Assembly: GCA_029005335.1 (NCBI GenBank)
Contig: JAQXFT010000198.1
Location: forward strand, 1 to 15,591
Direction of reading: 5' to 3'
Length of the DNA: 15,591 bases
DNA from: Oscillospiraceae bacterium
GTDB taxonomy: Bacteria > Bacillota > Clostridia > Oscillospirales > Ruminococcaceae
The notes beneath the pieces are model-generated. The model did not search any database. It saw only the letters and a list, made by a program, of their open reading frames with translations, and was not told the DNA's origin. Position numbers and translations under genes: made by a program. Of the stretch, positions 6,095 to 13,780 are shown piece after piece; position 1 is the stretch's first letter, and each line of letters opens with the position of its first letter.

Positions 6095-7416
6095 GATATT
6101 TTGTGCTTTTGCATGTCAGTATCTTTAATGAATTTATCATGAATTTTCACAACCTTTTCTCTGGCATTCAGAAAGGTTTCTGCAATAATCGGGTCGAAAT
6201 CCTGACCGCTTCCCTGTGCTATAATTTCAAAGCACTGTTCAATCGGCATGGCATCACGATAGCAACGCCTTTCGGAAACTGCATCAAAAACATCTGCTAT
6301 AGCCATAATTCTTGCACAGAGCGGAATTTCATTTCTTTTCAGCCCGTCAGGATATCCGTTTCCGTTCCATTTTTCGTGGTGGTATCTTGATACCTCATAT
6401 GCTATCTGACAGTATTCTTTATTCCCAAGATTCCCGAAGGTTTCTCGTATAATATTTCCTCCGTCAGAAGCATGGCGTTTCATGATTTCAAATTCTTCAC
6501 CCGTCAACTTTCCCGGCTTTTTAAGAATGGAATCAGGCACGGAAATTTTTCCGATATCGTGCATAGGAGCAGCATTCAGAAGATTTTCAATATAATCCTT
6601 TGTAAGAATTTCCTTATACTGTCCGTTTCTGCGAAGCTCCTCTGCAATAAGACGGACATATTCTGCTGTACGTCGGATATGTCCCCCTGTACTGCTGTCA
6701 CGGTTTTCGATAAGTGTCGCAAAATTCATTACAGTTTCAGAGTAATATCTCTCAAGCTCCTTTACAGCAGGGTCTTCAAAATTCATATATATTCCCAGAA
6801 TCATAACTGTTATAGCAAGACTTGAAATAAGTATCTCCGGAAAAATCATCTGAACAACAGTTATAACCGAATATACAATAAAAAAAGTAATAATTCCGTT
6901 ATGCTTGTCGCTGTTTATATAATTCCAGCGTTTTATAAGAACTCCTGCCAGAAGAAGAATATAAACCGCAACCATTATGTAACAGCAGTATACCGGAATC
7001 CCCATAGAATAATTTGTAGTTCTTCCTTTAATATATTTCAGAGAACCTATTGTAAAAATCATAACTGATGCATTGCAGGCAAATGGCAGCAAAATTAAAA
7101 GCTTTCCTTTCCTGCTCTCAGGTTCAAGCCCTGTGATGTGCAGTATGTACATAAATACAGCAAAAATTGTCGCATCAATGCTCAGAAGAAAAAACAAATG
7201 CAGAATCAGATTCACCATATCCGGAATACATTCAAGATAATTGACAGTATAAGCTGTCGCACCGTCCAGAAAAATTTCCGTAATTCCAATTGCAATCATC
7301 TTTCCGAAAAGTGAATGTCTGAATTTTCTGTGATATTTCAGACAACCATGAAAATATATAAATGCAATGTAAAGCAATATCGCAAGACAACCTGCCTGCA
7401 ATTTGAAATATGACAT
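6091..7416 (-). CDS. Membrane-anchored HD-GYP domain phosphodiesterase
   Basis: A 441-residue protein whose first ~215 residues hold about seven hydrophobic segments (roughly 8-25, 36-52, 66-94, 105-125, 140-162, 173-191, 196-212), a likely membrane sensor. A short helical linker leads to an HD-GYP domain at about 225-425. The catalytic residues appear intact: His246, the HD pair 286-287 in MHDIGK, His315, HH at 346-347, GNGYPDGL at 352-359 and Asp375 in IADVFDAV. Enzymes of this family hydrolyse cyclic di-GMP or related cyclic dinucleotides, so this is probably a signalling enzyme turned on or off by an unknown membrane-borne cue. The start follows AGGAGG by 7 nt. It lies 52 nt upstream of the AraC gene on the same strand. 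Confidence 0.9.
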   Translation of the reverse strand: MSYFKLQAGCLAILLYIAFIYFHGCLKYHRKFRHSLFGKMIAIGITEIFLDGATAYTVNYLECIPDMVNLILHLFFLLSIDATIFAVFMYILHITGLEPESRKGKLLILLPFACNASVMIFTIGSLKYIKGRTTNYSMGIPVYCCYIMVAVYILLLAGVLIKRWNYINSDKHNGIITFFIVYSVITVVQMIFPEILISSLAITVMILGIYMNFEDPAVKELERYYSETVMNFATLIENRDSSTGGHIRRTAEYVRLIAEELRRNGQYKEILTKDYIENLLNAAPMHDIGKISVPDSILKKPGKLTGEEFEIMKRHASDGGNIIRETFGNLGNKEYCQIAYEVSRYHHEKWNGNGYPDGLKRNEIPLCARIMAIADVFDAVSERRCYRDAMPIEQCFEIIAQGSGQDFDPIIAETFLNAREKVVKIHDKFIKDTDMQKHKIS

Positions 7417-7482
7417 ATATTTATCCTCCTTTTTTTTAAAATCTGAGCTTAAATTACAAAAAAATACCTTATACCGGATATT

Positions 7483-7511
7483 ATTATAAATCAGAATTTC
7501 AATAATTGCAA
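7483..7511 (-). promoter_or_regulatory. Promoter of the HD-GYP gene
   Basis: On the minus strand TTGCAA (7506-7511), a 17-bp spacer and TATAAT (7483-7488). The untranslated leader would be about 60 nt and AT-rich. No operator or hairpin is obvious between it and the AGGAGG at about 7425-7430. Confidence 0.65.
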
Positions 7512-7590
7512 CCGCAAAAAGGTAAGATACAATTTTTCTCTGATAAGATGCAGTAAAATATAATCCCGTTTCAGCACTTTTAACACAAAA

Positions 7591-7632
7591 TCTGAAAAAA
7601 TACTTGAATTTTCAGAATATATGTGATATAAT
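7591..7632 (+). promoter_or_regulatory. Promoter of the 185-residue hypothetical gene, with a dyad around the -35
   Basis: TTGAAT (7604-7609), a 17-bp spacer and TATAAT (7627-7632), with TG at 7624-7625 making an extended -10. An 8-bp perfect inverted repeat, TCTGAAAA (7591-7598) and TTTTCAGA (7609-7616), encloses the -35 and is placed like a repressor operator. AAGGAGA at 7644-7650 serves the gene. Confidence 0.65.
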
Positions 7633-7660
7633 TATATATAACTAAGGAGAGAATGCTGTT

Positions 7661-8218
7661 ATGAGAAAATATGCAATATATAAATCCGAAACAGGATATT
7701 ATTACTACAGATATGCTGACTGTCCTGAACAGCTTGAAGATACAAAATTCAAAAGCATAATTACTGAAGATAAGCTTCCGGTTCTGATTGATGACAAGGG
7801 AGGCTATTATCGCTTTACTGAAAATGATTACGGATTTGTAAAAATTGTTGAAACTGATGAGGATTATCCGCTTTCTCTGGAGGAAATGTATTTCAAAAAT
7901 GATGAGAATTTCAGACTGGGCTGGATGTCTCCCGAAGGTGATACTTATTCCTGTAGCTATACCAATCACACAAAATGTGCCAAAATGCTTGCTGAAAAAT
8001 TTTTTCCGGATTCAAGATTCCCTGAACGTACTCTCGGCAGAGCCGGCTGGATTAAAATTATTGATTCGTGGGACGGAACTCAAAGACAACATGGTCAGTT
8101 CGTTTACTCATTTACCGGCAAAATCACCAGATGTCAGGCTGACAAGCTTTTCGACCTCGGACTTTATAATAACGAAGAAGTAAAAAAATTAATCCGGAAC
8201 TGCGAAAATTACTGGTGA
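7661..8218 (+). CDS. Hypothetical protein with a GW(I/M)-type C-terminal region
   Basis: A soluble 185-residue protein without signal peptide or membrane segment; I do not recognise a characterised family. The N-terminal ~65 residues are rich in Tyr and charged residues. Residues 87-170 read GWMSPEGDTYSCSYTNHTKC, then an acidic helix, then GWIKIIDSWDG and a Cys-containing helix ending in DLGLYNN. Similar GW.SPDG...H...A..L patterns are, from memory, common in uncharacterised Firmicutes proteins. The start is supported by AAGGAGA 10 nt upstream; an ATG at 7653 is out of frame. It has its own promoter and no clear terminator. The next gene has a separate strong promoter. Function unknown. Confidence 0.75.
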   Translation: MRKYAIYKSETGYYYYRYADCPEQLEDTKFKSIITEDKLPVLIDDKGGYYRFTENDYGFVKIVETDEDYPLSLEEMYFKNDENFRLGWMSPEGDTYSCSYTNHTKCAKMLAEKFFPDSRFPERTLGRAGWIKIIDSWDGTQRQHGQFVYSFTGKITRCQADKLFDLGLYNNEEVKKLIRNCENYW

Positions 8219-8254
8219 TTCAAAATCATATATAAAATGTATCAGAAAATTCAA

Positions 8255-8283
8255 TTGACAAATACAAAAATATATGATATAAT
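8255..8283 (+). promoter_or_regulatory. Consensus promoter of the DivIVA-like / iron-sulfur operon
   Basis: Perfect TTGACA (8255-8260), a 17-bp spacer and perfect TATAAT (8278-8283), with TGA directly before it (8275-8277) as an extended -10. Transcription would start near 8290, giving a leader of about 100 nt before the first gene. Confidence 0.88.
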
Positions 8284-8296
8284 ATGAATTAATACA

Positions 8297-8377
8297 AAAT
8301 ATGATTGAATATCATATTTGAAATCTTAAAAAAATAAAAAGGAGGCAGTTACTGTAAAACATAAGGCTTTCAGTAAC
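8297..8377 (+). promoter_or_regulatory. Structured leader RNA with a displaced ribosome binding site
   Basis: Two hairpins lie in the 5' leader. Hairpin 1 pairs AAATATGAT (8297-8305) with ATCATATTT (8311-8319), nine pairs around a 5-nt loop. A strong AAAGGAGG follows at 8338-8345. Hairpin 2 pairs GTTACTG (8348-8354) with CAGTAAC (8371-8377). The ATG at 8390 is 44 nt from the AGGAGG, too far for normal use. If hairpin 2 folds, the spacing along the unpaired chain falls to about 14 nt. The hairpin may thus deliver or gate the start site. Confidence 0.5.
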
Positions 8378-8389
8378 GAATGAATATAA

Positions 8390-9508
8390 ATGGCTGAAAT
8401 CATATTTTTTAAAACAACGGCATTCGGAGGATACGATAAGGAGGACGTCGATAAATGCCTCAGAATGCTGTATTCTCAGATTTCTGAGCTGGAAAATGAA
8501 CTCGGAGAAGTAAAATTCGCTGTTGAAAAATATAAGACCGGTACAGAACAGGAAAAAATATATGAATCCATTATCTCTGAAGAAAGAGCAAAAATTATTG
8601 AATTGCAGACCGAAAATCAGATTATGTCCCAAAAACTCAATGCTCTCATAACTGACAACAAACAGAAAGAATACGAAATCTCCACCCTCAAAGAAAATGT
8701 CTCTGAACTTGAACAGAATGTTTCAGATGCCAATATGAAAATATCATCACTTCAGACTGAGGACGACGCTACCGTATTCAGCATGGTATTCGTTGAAGCT
8801 AAAAAATCAGCGGATATCCTTATAAGCGAAGCGAAAAAAAAAGCCTCTGAACTGGAGGAAAATTCAAGAAAGCTTGCCGAAAATATAATCAGTGATGCAA
8901 ACAGAAAAGCTTCTGAAATTACTGCTGAGGCAGATAACAGCCTGAAACAGATAGAAGTCTCCTCCGGAAATATGAAGGCTCTTATGCTTGATGACGTAAA
9001 TAAAATAAATCAGGTATTTTCAAAGCTAAAGGATACTTTTGAAGAATTTAAAAAATCAGGAAGCGATATACTCGGCAAATCAGAAAAAATGCTCGCAGAA
9101 ACAAAAAATACTCTTGAAAGAGACGGAGTCCCCGTCTTTCAGATTCCGGAGGAATATATTCCGGAGCTTCCTGATGCTCCTGCAAATGAATATGATGATG
9201 CGGAATTTATAAGTAGCCTTGATTCTGTAAATATCGTTTCAGATAATTTCATGGACGAATTTCAGGACAGCCTTGAACGTGACATCAGGGATTTTGAAAC
9301 AGGAAGAATCAATGCATCAAAAAATGAAAATATCAGCCTCGAAGAGCTTGCAAGACAGGCAGAAGCCATAAACGATAAAAAATCCCGGAATCCCGGCTCT
9401 GAAAAAATTCCGGAACAGACAGAAGCTATAAATAATAAAAAGAATAATCAACAGTCCCCGGTTCTCAGCCTTGAGGAACTTGCAAGACAGGCGGAATCTA
9501 TCAGCTGA
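8390..9508 (+). CDS. DivIVA-domain-like coiled-coil protein
   Basis: A 372-residue acidic protein. Its N-terminus has the DivIVA/GpsB pattern (FFKTTAFGGYDKEDVDKCL, residues 6-24), the part that binds membrane or partners in that family. Coiled coil follows at about 25-122. A second helical region at 130-240 contains the heptad pattern EAKKKASELEENSRKLAENI, like other DivIVA-type proteins. A Pro-rich linker (247-265) leads to an acidic tail. The tail carries a duplicated peptide, SLEELARQAE, at 316-325 and 360-369, with EAIN(D/N)KK twice (325-331, 345-351). Proteins of this class act as cytoplasmic scaffolds at poles or septa. The start is fixed by the conserved N-terminus, although the ribosome binding site is 44 nt away. 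It is probably co-transcribed with the next gene, since no terminator is seen in the 59-nt gap. Confidence 0.8.
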   Translation: MAEIIFFKTTAFGGYDKEDVDKCLRMLYSQISELENELGEVKFAVEKYKTGTEQEKIYESIISEERAKIIELQTENQIMSQKLNALITDNKQKEYEISTLKENVSELEQNVSDANMKISSLQTEDDATVFSMVFVEAKKSADILISEAKKKASELEENSRKLAENIISDANRKASEITAEADNSLKQIEVSSGNMKALMLDDVNKINQVFSKLKDTFEEFKKSGSDILGKSEKMLAETKNTLERDGVPVFQIPEEYIPELPDAPANEYDDAEFISSLDSVNIVSDNFMDEFQDSLERDIRDFETGRINASKNENISLEELARQAEAINDKKSRNPGSEKIPEQTEAINNKKNNQQSPVLSLEELARQAESIS

Positions 9509-9516
9509 TAAAAAAT
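9335..9516 (+). repeat. Imperfect direct repeat encoding SLEELARQAE
   Basis: Two copies of about 50 nt start near 9335 and 9467. They encode identical decapeptides while differing at several third positions, so the peptide and not just the DNA appears to be kept. A partial third copy (EAINNKK) lies between them. The second copy runs to the stop codon. This suggests a short binding motif for a partner protein. Confidence 0.7.
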
Positions 9517-9567
9517 CAACCTCTGTATTCAATTTACATTTTTAATAATTTAAGGAGTCTTGATATT

Positions 9568-11247
9568 ATGAATGAAATAATTATAGTAAAACCTGAAAAA
9601 TGTGTAGGCTGTAATGCCTGCGTCAGAACCTGCCCCGCCCCCGAAGCAAATATAACTAAAATGCTTGATAACGGAAAATTCGTTACAACAGTAAATCCGG
9701 ACAGATGTATTACCTGCGGAGAATGTGTAAGAACCTGTAACCATGGGGCAAGAGACTATATTGATGATACTGAGGCTTTTATGGCTCGGATTTCAAAAGA
9801 AAAGCTCATAGTTCTCGCTACACCTGCTATCAAGTCAATATTCCCTGCACAGTGGAAAGGTATCCTCAACTGGTTCAGAGTAAAAGGCTGCCTGATATAT
9901 GATGTATCACTGGGAGCTGATATATGCACATGGGCTCACCTCAGAGCTATTGAAAATAATGAAGTCGGCAACGTCATAACCCAGCCTTGTGCCGCTATAG
10001 TAAAATATATCGAAATATATCAGCCCAGACTTCTTATGAATCTCTCCCCTATTCACAGCCCTATCGCCTGTGCGGTAACATACATAAAAAAATATCTCAG
10101 GAAAAGCAACCGTATCGCCGTTCTTTCACCGTGTATAGCTAAAAAGACGGAATTTATGGAAACAGGTCTTGTTGATTATAATGTCACATTCAAAAAGCTC
10201 AGCGAATATTTTGAAAGAAACAATATAAAAATTCCTTCAAATCCAACTACCGATTTTGAATATGAATTCGACGAACAGCAGGGACAGGTCGGTGCAGTAT
10301 ATCCCCGTCCAGGCGGACTCAGGGATAATCTGTGGCTTCACAATCCCGATATAAATATTACAACTTCTGAGGGCGTTCACAAGGTCTATCTGGAACTCGA
10401 TATGTATGCAAGTATGCCGGAACACAAACACCCAGAGGTATTCGACGTTCTTTCATGTGAATTCGGCTGTAATGTGGGTCCTGCTTCCGGTACAAATCAG
10501 ACTGTTTTTGATGTAATGGCTACTATGAGAGAAGTTGAAAAGGAAGCTAAAAAGAAACGTAAAACCGGTATTTTCCGCTCCGGAGATGACAAGCTCTTCA
10601 AAAAATTTGATGAAAAGCTTAATATTTCAGATTTCATGAGAAGCTATAACCGAATGAATCCCTCTCCCATTCCTAATAAAAGTCAGCTTGAGCCTGTATT
10701 TGAGATGATGGGCAAGCATACAGAAGCTGAACGCAATTATAACTGTCATGCCTGCGGATATAAATCATGTCATGATATGGCTATAGCTATATACAGAGGG
10801 CTGAATACTCCGGATAACTGTATCGTTCATGCAAAATCCGTTCTTCTTGCAAGGCATAGTGAACTTAGTATGCAACATGAAAAGCTTGCTGAAATTACCA
10901 GTCAGTGCCTCGAACTCTCAGACAAGCTCAGACATGACCTCAATGAAATTGTGGAAAATATGAATACTATCGACGAATCTACCTCAAAAACCAGTCAGAA
11001 AGCCGGACAGGTTAACAGCCTGCTTAATAATATAGTCGCATTCTGCAACAATAACAGCAGTATGGATGCCGACAGCGTAAGACAAATGGTAAATATCCTC
11101 GAAACTACTATAAATGCATTCAGTGTTCTTGATGACAATGTAAGTACGACAAATACAAGTACAAGAATTATCAATAACTCAATTGTTGAAATCAAAAGTC
11201 TTGTTGATGATATAAACATTACTCTGCACAAAACTGAACAACAATAA
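9568..11247 (+). CDS. [FeFe]-hydrogenase-like iron-sulfur protein with helical tail
   Basis: A soluble 559-residue protein. Residues 10-60 are a two-cluster ferredoxin (Cys 12, 15, 18, 22 and 47, 50, 53, 57). Residues ~75-320 match the hydrogenase large-subunit domain. H-cluster ligands are visible as Cys141 (TQPCAAI), Cys189 (SPCIAKK) and Cys297/Cys301 (SCEFGC). The first motif differs from catalytic TSCCP: the proton-transfer Cys is Pro140, the next Pro is Ala142, and the Met before the second motif is Ser187. Residues 393-418 (Cys 393, 396, 401, 418) are a further 4Fe-4S domain. The remaining ~125 residues are Ser/Asn-rich helices like a chemoreceptor signalling rod. Such changes fit a sensory rather than hydrogen-producing protein; no PAS or kinase domain is attached. 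AAGGAG lies 10 nt before the ATG. Confidence 0.87.
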   Translation: MNEIIIVKPEKCVGCNACVRTCPAPEANITKMLDNGKFVTTVNPDRCITCGECVRTCNHGARDYIDDTEAFMARISKEKLIVLATPAIKSIFPAQWKGILNWFRVKGCLIYDVSLGADICTWAHLRAIENNEVGNVITQPCAAIVKYIEIYQPRLLMNLSPIHSPIACAVTYIKKYLRKSNRIAVLSPCIAKKTEFMETGLVDYNVTFKKLSEYFERNNIKIPSNPTTDFEYEFDEQQGQVGAVYPRPGGLRDNLWLHNPDINITTSEGVHKVYLELDMYASMPEHKHPEVFDVLSCEFGCNVGPASGTNQTVFDVMATMREVEKEAKKKRKTGIFRSGDDKLFKKFDEKLNISDFMRSYNRMNPSPIPNKSQLEPVFEMMGKHTEAERNYNCHACGYKSCHDMAIAIYRGLNTPDNCIVHAKSVLLARHSELSMQHEKLAEITSQCLELSDKLRHDLNEIVENMNTIDESTSKTSQKAGQVNSLLNNIVAFCNNNSSMDADSVRQMVNILETTINAFSVLDDNVSTTNTSTRIINNSIVEIKSLVDDINITLHKTEQQ

Positions 11248-11256
11248 GCATATAAA

Positions 11257-11289
11257 GCCCGTGAAAAGTATACGAATCTTTTCACGGGC
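11257..11289. terminator. Hairpin terminator between convergent genes
   Basis: A perfect 12-bp stem (11257-11268 with 11278-11289) closes a 9-nt loop. It is followed on the plus strand by an AT-rich tail with only a short U-run, so it is less canonical than the one at 5116. On the minus strand it is followed by TTTATA. It separates the iron-sulfur gene (stop 11247) from the NACHT gene (stop 11308). Confidence 0.75.
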
Positions 11290-11307
11290 ATATTTATTAT
11301 GTCCGGT

Positions 11308-13638
11308 TCAGGTGTTATGGTAATAATCAAATTTTTTCAGCAGATTATCCATAAGCCTTGTGTTATCAGAATCAAATACCGCTCCCGCCTTACTCAGAAT
11401 TTCCCTGTACTCATTATCCAGAAAGAATGCTCCTGTAAAATCACAGTTCTTAAAGCCCAGATTAGTTGTTGTATGCGGAAACGGCACTATGCATTTACGG
11501 AAAGAGCAGGGATATTTCCCGTTAAAGCTGAAGTCAATATCATGTATAAACAACGGTATATTTATTTTACTGAAATCAACATCACATATTATATTATTTC
11601 TGACAAGACTCATGGTTTTTATGACGTTGTCCGCCGTCTGATAAGAATTGTATTCACGCATGGTATCAAGCAGACTGTCAAGGACTGTCCAGTGATAGAC
11701 AAAGTCTTCGGACGGAATATTCCTGTAATCTCCGCAGATTTCACCTATAAGGCGATATACTTCATCTCCGTCCTGAAATGCTGTCCCACCATACCATATA
11801 CTTGTAATCCCCCATTTTTCAAACATTTCTGCTTGTTTACGAGGCTTGTATTTATACGATATTTCAATTGATTCAATCAGATTCAGGATATGCCTTGCAC
11901 CAAAATAATCACGGAAATACTGATGGACAAAATGCAGTCTGCCGGAATTTGTTTCAGATTGCTCCAGAAGCCCCGTATTATTGAGAATCATTTCAATCAG
12001 GTCAGTATATGCTCTTCTTTTAAGAAGAGTATTTTTATTGTATTTCTGAGGTGCAATATAATTCTGATATATACAGTCATTCATCAGATAAAATTCAAAT
12101 GAATCATCTATGGCTTCAAGTAATTCTCCTCTGCTGATTTCATGGTGAAAACAAATATCAAACATACTCTTTACGGCAAACGGCAGGGAATAACGTATAA
12201 TAAAGCTTGCTACACTGTCCTTATATATTATATCATTATCTTGCCTCATAATGTATTCATCAAGAATTTCGCCCCTTGTATTAAGTGAATGTCCGCTTGC
12301 TGTTTCCGCAATATACATATTCAGAAACATCGGGTTTTTAAGAATCCCTCTGATTTTTTCATCTTTCAGTATGATATTGTTCTCAGATAAAGCCCTGTCC
12401 AAATCGTCATCAGTAATTCCGCCTACTTCAATACATTCAAAATTGCTGAACAAGTCATAATCCGGAACAGTTCTTCCTGCAACAATTATGTTTACATTTT
12501 TCCATTCCCTGTATATAAAATCAAGCTCATCTATAAATTCTGACTGTCTCTCATATGACATTTCATTAAGTCCGTCAAGCAGAAGAGTATATGCAGGCTT
12601 CCAGTCCTCAGGATTGTTTTTCAGGAGCTTTTCAAGTTCTGTCAGTTGATTTAAAACATTTTTTTCCTCTTCACCTGCTGTCAGAGCCTCATATGTCTGA
12701 TATTCATACTGATAGTGATATTTTAAAAGAATCTGAAGTAAAATCCAACAGCTTTTATTGTTAAATTTTTCGTGAATCTCAGTCCTGTACTGATAAAGTG
12801 GAAAATAAAAATTAACAGTATTTTGATTTTTTAACTGATTCAGCAGAAAAGTAGTCTTTCCCGAACCGCCTGTACCATAGAGAAATATATTTCTTTTTTC
12901 AGGTAGTTTATCAACAGTAATATTATTATATTTCAATTCGGTCTGATACCTGATTTCAGCGGATTTCTGATGCCTTGCATTTTCGCAGATATTATAAACC
13001 GGATTTGCCGGCATTTCCAAATCAAGGGATTTTTCATCTTTATATCTTATTATGTGAAATGAAAGCCTTTCAGGAGCTTTAAGAAGTTCATTATTATTTT
13101 CAGTTCCTGAGATATTATTGTGTGTATGATAAAGAAGCCCCGTCAGCAGAGCTTCAATGCATATATACTTCGGGTGAGCAGAGCTTCCGAAAAGTTTTTC
13201 CTTTGGAATATACCCGCAACCATAAAGAATATTTCTGATTTCATTATCATGATTCAGTATTTCAAGCATGGTATATACAAGAGAATCGAGCTTTTCATTA
13301 TCAAAAACTTCATCACAGAATTTTTTCATTTTTACAAGATTAACCTTATAGTTTTCACGGATATTTTTTTCAAAATTCCTGAAGCTGAAAAGCTCATAAG
13401 GATAACCCTTTCCGGTTTTAATATATCTGTTGAGCATTTTATCAAGACTTGCATATGTTTCGGAAGATGTGAGATTGTAATTGAATTTCTGAAGAATATT
13501 TATTTCTCCCGAACATTCCGGAAATTCATAGTCAGCGATTATCTGCATGAGCTTTACATATATTCTGCCTCTTCCAAGTCTGCCTGTACCAGTAATTTTA
13601 GCCTGAAATATCAAAGATAGAAAGGTACTGAAATTCAT
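11308..13638 (-). CDS. NACHT-domain STAND NTPase, possible defence or signalling protein
   Basis: A 776-residue protein. The N-terminal ~245 residues are mostly helical with no domain I recognise. The NACHT core has Walker A GTGGSGKT at 255-262, Walker B LLLDGLNEM at 352-360 and IIVAGRT at 384-390 as the sensor strand. GITDDDLDRAL follows at 407-417, then LKNPMFLNMYIAE at 433-445, then a winged-helix end LHFVHQYFRDYFGAR at 568-582. Residues ~687-740 contain weak pentapeptide-like pieces (VDFSKIN, NLGFKNCDFTG). ATG at 13638 is chosen because GGAGGAAG lies 5 nt upstream; the frame is open 37 codons further, to 13749, but without a ribosome binding site and past the likely promoter. Bacterial NACHT proteins include antiphage factors, but others are regulatory. 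It faces small membrane proteins across a shared promoter region. Confidence 0.85.
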   Translation of the reverse strand: MNFSTFLSLIFQAKITGTGRLGRGRIYVKLMQIIADYEFPECSGEINILQKFNYNLTSSETYASLDKMLNRYIKTGKGYPYELFSFRNFEKNIRENYKVNLVKMKKFCDEVFDNEKLDSLVYTMLEILNHDNEIRNILYGCGYIPKEKLFGSSAHPKYICIEALLTGLLYHTHNNISGTENNNELLKAPERLSFHIIRYKDEKSLDLEMPANPVYNICENARHQKSAEIRYQTELKYNNITVDKLPEKRNIFLYGTGGSGKTTFLLNQLKNQNTVNFYFPLYQYRTEIHEKFNNKSCWILLQILLKYHYQYEYQTYEALTAGEEEKNVLNQLTELEKLLKNNPEDWKPAYTLLLDGLNEMSYERQSEFIDELDFIYREWKNVNIIVAGRTVPDYDLFSNFECIEVGGITDDDLDRALSENNIILKDEKIRGILKNPMFLNMYIAETASGHSLNTRGEILDEYIMRQDNDIIYKDSVASFIIRYSLPFAVKSMFDICFHHEISRGELLEAIDDSFEFYLMNDCIYQNYIAPQKYNKNTLLKRRAYTDLIEMILNNTGLLEQSETNSGRLHFVHQYFRDYFGARHILNLIESIEISYKYKPRKQAEMFEKWGITSIWYGGTAFQDGDEVYRLIGEICGDYRNIPSEDFVYHWTVLDSLLDTMREYNSYQTADNVIKTMSLVRNNIICDVDFSKINIPLFIHDIDFSFNGKYPCSFRKCIVPFPHTTTNLGFKNCDFTGAFFLDNEYREILSKAGAVFDSDNTRLMDNLLKKFDYYHNT

Positions 13639-13659
13639 ATAATCTTCCTCCGTTCTGAA

Positions 13660-13713
13660 TTTGTGATAAAATACAGGATATTTGCGATAAACCTGCTGTT
13701 TATATGTGATACA
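13660..13713. repeat. Three phased direct repeats, consensus TTTGTGATAAA
   Basis: Copies at 13660-13670 (TTTGTGATAAA), 13681-13691 (TTTGCGATAAA) and 13703-13713 (TATGTGATACA) start 21 and 22 nt apart, two turns of the DNA helix. They fall between the NACHT start and both promoters. They could be binding sites for a regulator on one DNA face, or repeats in the NACHT leader RNA. No fourth copy was found at the expected positions on either side. Confidence 0.6.
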
Positions 13714-13719
13714 ATTAAG

Positions 13720-13749
13720 TTGACAGGAAATACTGATTAATTTTAACAC
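13720..13749 (+). promoter_or_regulatory. Plus-strand promoter candidate for the small membrane protein genes
   Basis: Perfect TTGACA (13720-13725) followed after 18 bp by a weak -10, TAACAC (13744-13749). The poor -10 suggests low basal activity or help from a regulator, perhaps at the repeats just upstream. It overlaps the -10 of the opposing NACHT promoter. Confidence 0.4.
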
Positions 13750-13768
13750 TTATAAGAAATTTTGTCAA
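13740..13768 (-). promoter_or_regulatory. Promoter of the NACHT gene, overlapping the divergent unit
   Basis: On the minus strand perfect TTGACA (13763-13768), a 17-bp spacer and TAAAAT (13740-13745). The -35 abuts and slightly overlaps the AAGGAGG of the opposite gene. The leader would be about 95 nt and would include the three repeats at 13660-13713. Confidence 0.65.
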
Positions 13769-13780
13769 GGAGGATTAAAT

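Noticed and set aside
8380..8397. ATG at 8380 as the start for the DivIVA-like gene or a leader ORF
   Set aside because: It is out of frame with the gene and stops after five codons; it has no ribosome binding site at normal spacing.
10045..10071. Reading the SPIHSPIAC segment (residues 160-168) of the hydrogenase-like protein as the first H-cluster motif, which would mean loss of all motif-1 cysteines
   Set aside because: The better alignment places TQPCAAI (138-144) on TSCCP, and SPIHSP then matches the NNLSSAKSP segment that follows motif 1 in catalytic enzymes, so the ligand Cys is retained.
13639..13749. A longer NACHT start, 37 codons upstream at 13749
   Set aside because: It lacks a ribosome binding site, would run through the repeats and the probable promoter region, and the ATG at 13638 has a good GGAGGAAG 5 nt upstream.
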